Both the position numbers and the translations under genes were made by a program. A DNA stretch of 64,000 bases from NCBI RefSeq assembly GCF_014648655.1, contig NZ_BMRN01000010.1, positions 208,437 to 272,436 of the forward strand, read 5' to 3'. Below are positions 61,733-64,000 of the stretch, in pieces; the stretch's first letter is position 1, and every line of letters begins with the position of its first letter. Below the pieces are notes generated by a model. It was given only the letters and a program-made list of their open reading frames with translations. It did not search any database and was not told the origin of the DNA. This DNA comes from Streptomyces atratus. Lineage in GTDB: Bacteria; Actinomycetota; Actinomycetes; Streptomycetales; Streptomycetaceae.

Positions 61733-62233
61733 TTGAAGCGCATGGGACTTCTGTCCGGCCGCATGGTGATCGCCGCTACCGCTTCGGTCCTGTTGGCGGC
61801 GGGCACCGCACAGGCCGCACCGGCGAAGTACGCGCGGCACGCGGATGCCGCCGCCCAGCTGAAGAAGGCGGGCATCACCTGGACGTCCAGCGGCAACTGC
61901 TCCGACTGGAACAAGAAGTCGTGTACGTCGTTCACCCAGATCAACAAGGCGACCATCGAGGGCACGATCGCCTTCAAGAAGGTCAGCGGCTGCAAGGTGA
62001 TCGTCACCGGCGGCACCGAGAAGGGCCACAGCTCCGGCACCTACAGCCATCGCAACGGGTACAAGACGGATATCTCCACCAAGATCTCGTGCGTCAACAA
62101 CTACATCACCCGCAAGTTCGCCAAGGCGGGGAAGCGCAGCGACGGGGCCGCTCTGTACAAGTCCCCCGCCGGCAATGTCTACGCACGGGAAGGCAGCCAC
62201 TGGGACATCACGCACTACAACAGCAAGGCGTAG
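61733..62233 (+). CDS. Small secreted protein with M15-peptidase-like metal motif
   Basis: This 166-residue protein has a signal peptide (MVIAATASVLLAAGTAQA, cleavage after AQA). The mature part has SHRNGYKTDIS, a fit to the S-H-x2-G-x3-D zinc site of M15 D-Ala-D-Ala/L-Ala-D-Glu peptidases. Near the end EGSHWDITHY matches the second zinc His (usually WH-x-[DE] or HWD). Two cysteine pairs (GNCSDW/KSCTSF and GCKV/ISCVNN) probably form disulfides. It may cut peptidoglycan peptides. The TTG start follows AAGGAG by 6 bases; the first ATG is three codons later. The next gene is an M23 peptidase, convergent to it. Confidence 0.8.
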   Translation: MKRMGLLSGRMVIAATASVLLAAGTAQAAPAKYARHADAAAQLKKAGITWTSSGNCSDWNKKSCTSFTQINKATIEGTIAFKKVSGCKVIVTGGTEKGHSSGTYSHRNGYKTDISTKISCVNNYITRKFAKAGKRSDGAALYKSPAGNVYAREGSHWDITHYNSKA

Positions 62234-62280
62234 CGGACACTGCCGCTTCTGACGGGGGCTTCCGGCATCGGACAGCGGCA

Positions 62281-62316
62281 CGCATGTGAAGGAAGCAGCC
62301 GCCTCCTTCACATGCG
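62281..62316. terminator. Terminator hairpin between convergent peptidase genes
   Basis: 13-bp perfect stem CGCATGTGAAGGA / TCCTTCACATGCG. A second imperfect hairpin follows at 62328-62375. Confidence 0.8.
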
Positions 62317-62388
62317 GCCGCGACGCCGGATGCCATTCCCGCCCGTCCTCGACCGGCGGACGGGAGTGGCATCGGCCGGGCGTGCCGG

Positions 62389-63210
62389 TCAGCAGTCCGG
62401 GATCACCGTCCCGTTGTTGTCCCGCGCCTCGTCGTTGCCCCAGCGGGACAGGTAGTACGCCGAGACATATGCGCCGCGCCCGTTCTTGCCCGCGTACACC
62501 GTGTCCAGGTCCGTCTTCAGCCACCAGTGGTTGTAGCTGGAGCCGGAGCCGGCCTGGGCGCCCCACACCTTGCAGTAGACGTAGTTCGTGCCCGCGTTGA
62601 GGACGCCCTGCGCGTCGCCCGTGCCGGCCGCCGCGTAGCCCGTGGCATCGGCGAAGGTGTCGACCCAGTACTTCCCGCCACCGCCACCACCGCAGCCGTT
62701 GTCACTGGTCAGGTACTTGCTGTAGTACGAGCCGGGGTACGGGGCGAGTGACTGGCCGTTGATCGCGATGGTCTGACCGACGCCGTTGTACAGCTGCTCG
62801 TAGTGGATATGGGCGCCGCTGCTGTTGCCGGTGGAGCCGGTGACGCCGATCTGCTGGCTCTGGGAGACGGAGGCGCCGTCGGCGACGGAGTACGAGGCGA
62901 GGTGGAAGTAGTAGGTCTGCCAGCCGCCGCCGTGGTCGATGGCGATGTAGTTGCCCGCACCGCTGGGCTGGGAGTAGCGGTGGGCTGTCCCGCCGGACGA
63001 GGCGAGGACGGGGGTGCCGGCCGTGGCGCCGCCGTCGGTGCGGACGAAGTCGAGGGCCTGTCTCACTTCCGCCGAGTGATGGCTGTAGGTCCAGGTCTGG
63101 CCGCAGGGGAACGGCGCCTTGAAGTTCGGGGCCGCGGCGGCGGGCGTCGCGGTCAGCAGTCCTGCGACGAGGGCCACCAGGCCCAGCAGAGCGATGCGTA
63201 TCGAGCGCAT
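62389..63210 (-). CDS. Secreted M23-family metallopeptidase
   Basis: This 273-residue secreted protein has a signal peptide (residues 1-27, cleavage after AAA). The M23 (LytM-like) domain follows, with zinc ligands H44/45 and D54 (SHHSAEVRQALDF) and the H-x-H of SGAHIHYEQ. A Gly-rich linker (CGGGGGGK) and a C-terminal beta domain of about 90 residues end it. Such enzymes cut peptidoglycan cross-bridges or act as beta-lytic proteases. The ATG lacks a clear Shine-Dalgarno. Confidence 0.93.
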   Translation of the reverse strand: MRSIRIALLGLVALVAGLLTATPAAAAPNFKAPFPCGQTWTYSHHSAEVRQALDFVRTDGGATAGTPVLASSGGTAHRYSQPSGAGNYIAIDHGGGWQTYYFHLASYSVADGASVSQSQQIGVTGSTGNSSGAHIHYEQLYNGVGQTIAINGQSLAPYPGSYYSKYLTSDNGCGGGGGGKYWVDTFADATGYAAAGTGDAQGVLNAGTNYVYCKVWGAQAGSGSSYNHWWLKTDLDTVYAGKNGRGAYVSAYYLSRWGNDEARDNNGTVIPDC

Positions 63211-63435
63211 GCGCGGTCAACCTCCGAGTCGAATCCGAGTGGAGTACCGGGGGTACGGGGACAGCAGTCCGGGTTGAACGGACTCAAGAGTGCCGGAAGT
63301 TCAGCTGCCCCAATAGACCCGACAGCCACCGAGAACCCGAGCCGACCGCTTCGGAGAAGTGCGGCCGGCGTGCGCCGGTGCGATGGCACCGGATGGGAAC
63401 TCGGGGGCTGCGGAACCCGACGGAAACGACATGGA

Positions 63436-63473
63436 GCTGCCGCAGCAGAAGACCCTTCATCTGCTGCGGCAGC
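63436..63473 (-). terminator. Terminator of the collagen-like gene
   Basis: 14-bp perfect stem GCTGCCGCAGCAGA / TCTGCTGCGGCAGC, 63 bases past the stop. The rest of the 63211-63536 gap shows nothing. Confidence 0.85.
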
Positions 63474-63536
63474 GATCACAGGGACTGTCCCGAACCCTGA
63501 GCGGGTTCCCGTCCGTTCCCCTTGGACCTAGTTACC

Positions 63537-64000
63537 TCACGGACCGACGTTGCCAGGAATGCAGACCGCGTACGACTGGACGGTCTGCGCGGTGGCGCCG
63601 TTGTTGTATGCGGAGACGTGCCAGGTGTTGGTGGCAGTGTCCGGGTAGCTCGCGGTCCAGATGATGTCCGGGTTCTGGAACTGGCTCACGGCGCCTCCCC
63701 CGGTCAGCACGGTTCCGGCGGGGCACACGGCCACGATGTCCGTGGTGCTGCCCCCAGCGGGCACAGACGTGACGTTGCTGTTGGCCTGCTGGGACGGGCC
63801 AACAGGTCCCGCCGGGCCGGTGGCGCCCGTCGGGCCGGTGGCACCGGTGGCACCATCAGCACCATTGGTACCGGCAGCACCCGTCGCACCCGTCGGACCC
63901 GCAGGACCGGTCGCACCATCAGCACCATTGGTACCGGCAGCACCCGTCGCACCCGTCGGACCCGCAGGACCGGTCGCACCATCAGCACCATTGGTACCGG
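63537..64000 (-). CDS. Collagen-like (G-x-y repeat) protein, 3' part
   Basis: The gene runs off the right edge; 153 residues are visible. About 75 residues are Gly-x-y triplets rich in T, A, N and D (GTNGADGATGPAGPTGATGA), and a C-terminal globular domain of about 80 residues follows. That domain contains DIVAVCPAGTVLTGGGAVS and ends YAVCIPGNVGP, with a likely disulfide. Bacterial collagen-like proteins form triple helices at the surface. The Gly-x-y part is almost free of Lys/Arg. The 5' end and signal are outside the window. Confidence 0.88.
   Translation of the reverse strand, partial: GTNGADGATGPAGPTGATGAAGTNGADGATGPAGPTGATGAAGTNGADGATGATGPTGATGPAGPVGPSQQANSNVTSVPAGGSTTDIVAVCPAGTVLTGGGAVSQFQNPDIIWTASYPDTATNTWHVSAYNNGATAQTVQSYAVCIPGNVGP
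63873..63998 (-). repeat. Two perfect 63-bp tandem repeats inside the collagen-like gene
   Basis: Units at 63873-63935 and 63936-63998 are identical at nucleotide level (21 codons each), and part of the unit continues on both sides. The unit is a multiple of three, so copy changes keep the frame. Confidence 0.9.

Noticed and set aside
63873..63998. Regular repeats at the edge as a CRISPR array
   Set aside because: They are contiguous 21-codon units of a Gly-x-y coding frame.
1..64000. tRNA or rRNA genes
   Set aside because: I looked for acceptor-stem/TPsiC-type patterns (GGTTC-A near paired arms) and found none that folded; the GGTTCAC repeats near 10.5 kb lack the other arms.

Overview
The window is typical of a Streptomyces chromosome. 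GC content is very high, codons end strongly in G or C, and several starts are GTG, TTG or leaderless. Lineage markers include the bifunctional F420 synthase FbiC, WhiJ/BldB-type regulator modules (XRE-DUF5753 plus DUF397), RNHCP proteins, a CU044_5270-family protein beside an ECF sigma factor, and a DtxR/DmdR-type iron box. No rRNA, tRNA, CRISPR array, intact insertion sequence or prophage was seen.

Layout. 0.3-7.1 kb: a DinB-like protein, a small zinc-ribbon protein, a large membrane protein, a membrane-anchored D-Ala-D-Ala carboxypeptidase with a very long acidic cytoplasmic region, and a divergent GPP34 (GOLPH3-like) protein. 7.3-15.4 kb: two XRE-DUF5753/DUF397 modules, a divergent pair (unknown protein and SDR oxidoreductase) sharing a palindromic operator, a sodium:solute symporter and an ADP-ribosylglycohydrolase-family protein. 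15.4-20.3 kb: an accessory patch with a 95-bp inverted repeat pair, a DUF2785 protein, an ArsR-MFS operon with a 30-bp operator abutting its start codon, a frameshifted DUF6973 toxin-like gene overlapping a small membrane protein, and a transposase scrap. 20.3-31.6 kb: FbiC, a YVTN beta-propeller/IPT protein, two RNHCP proteins, a DUF4232 lipo/secreted-type protein, a methyltransferase, and a MerR/old-yellow-enzyme pair with an NmrA-type oxidoreductase. 31.7-32.1 kb: fused remnants of an anti-sigma ATPase and an XRE-DUF5753 regulator. 32.4-45.8 kb: an HTH/zinc-knuckle protein, a CDP-alcohol phosphatidyltransferase with a HAD phosphatase, several secreted proteins, an F420-type luciferase-like oxidoreductase, a CehA-type PHP hydrolase, and an ECF sigma factor with its partner. 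46-47.4 kb: a two-gene DNA-repair operon (LigD-type 3'-phosphoesterase plus endonuclease III-like protein). 47.4-51 kb: an iron-box-controlled divergent pair, a penicillin-acylase/GNAT fusion (DesG-like) and a siderophore-interacting reductase. 51-61 kb: an amino-acid permease, a catabolic block (aldehyde dehydrogenase, D-aminoacylase-type amidohydrolase, two luciferase-like oxidoreductases, SDR) carrying four copies of the same palindrome found at 9.68 kb, and a PEP-mutase/isocitrate-lyase-type enzyme. 61.7-64 kb: a small secreted M15-like protein, a secreted M23 peptidase and the 3' part of a collagen-like protein running off the right edge.

How the parts connect. FbiC makes the deazaflavin precursor of F420, and at least one or two of the three luciferase-like oxidoreductases here are probable F420 users. 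The TCTGAC-N5-GTCAGA palindrome ties the 9.6-kb pair to the 56-60-kb catabolic genes as a likely single TetR-type regulon whose regulator is not in the window. The iron box ties the acylase/GNAT fusion to the reductase in hydroxamate siderophore maturation and uptake. Three WhiJ/BldB-type modules, one reduced to a deletion scar, show how these regulator cassettes multiply and decay.
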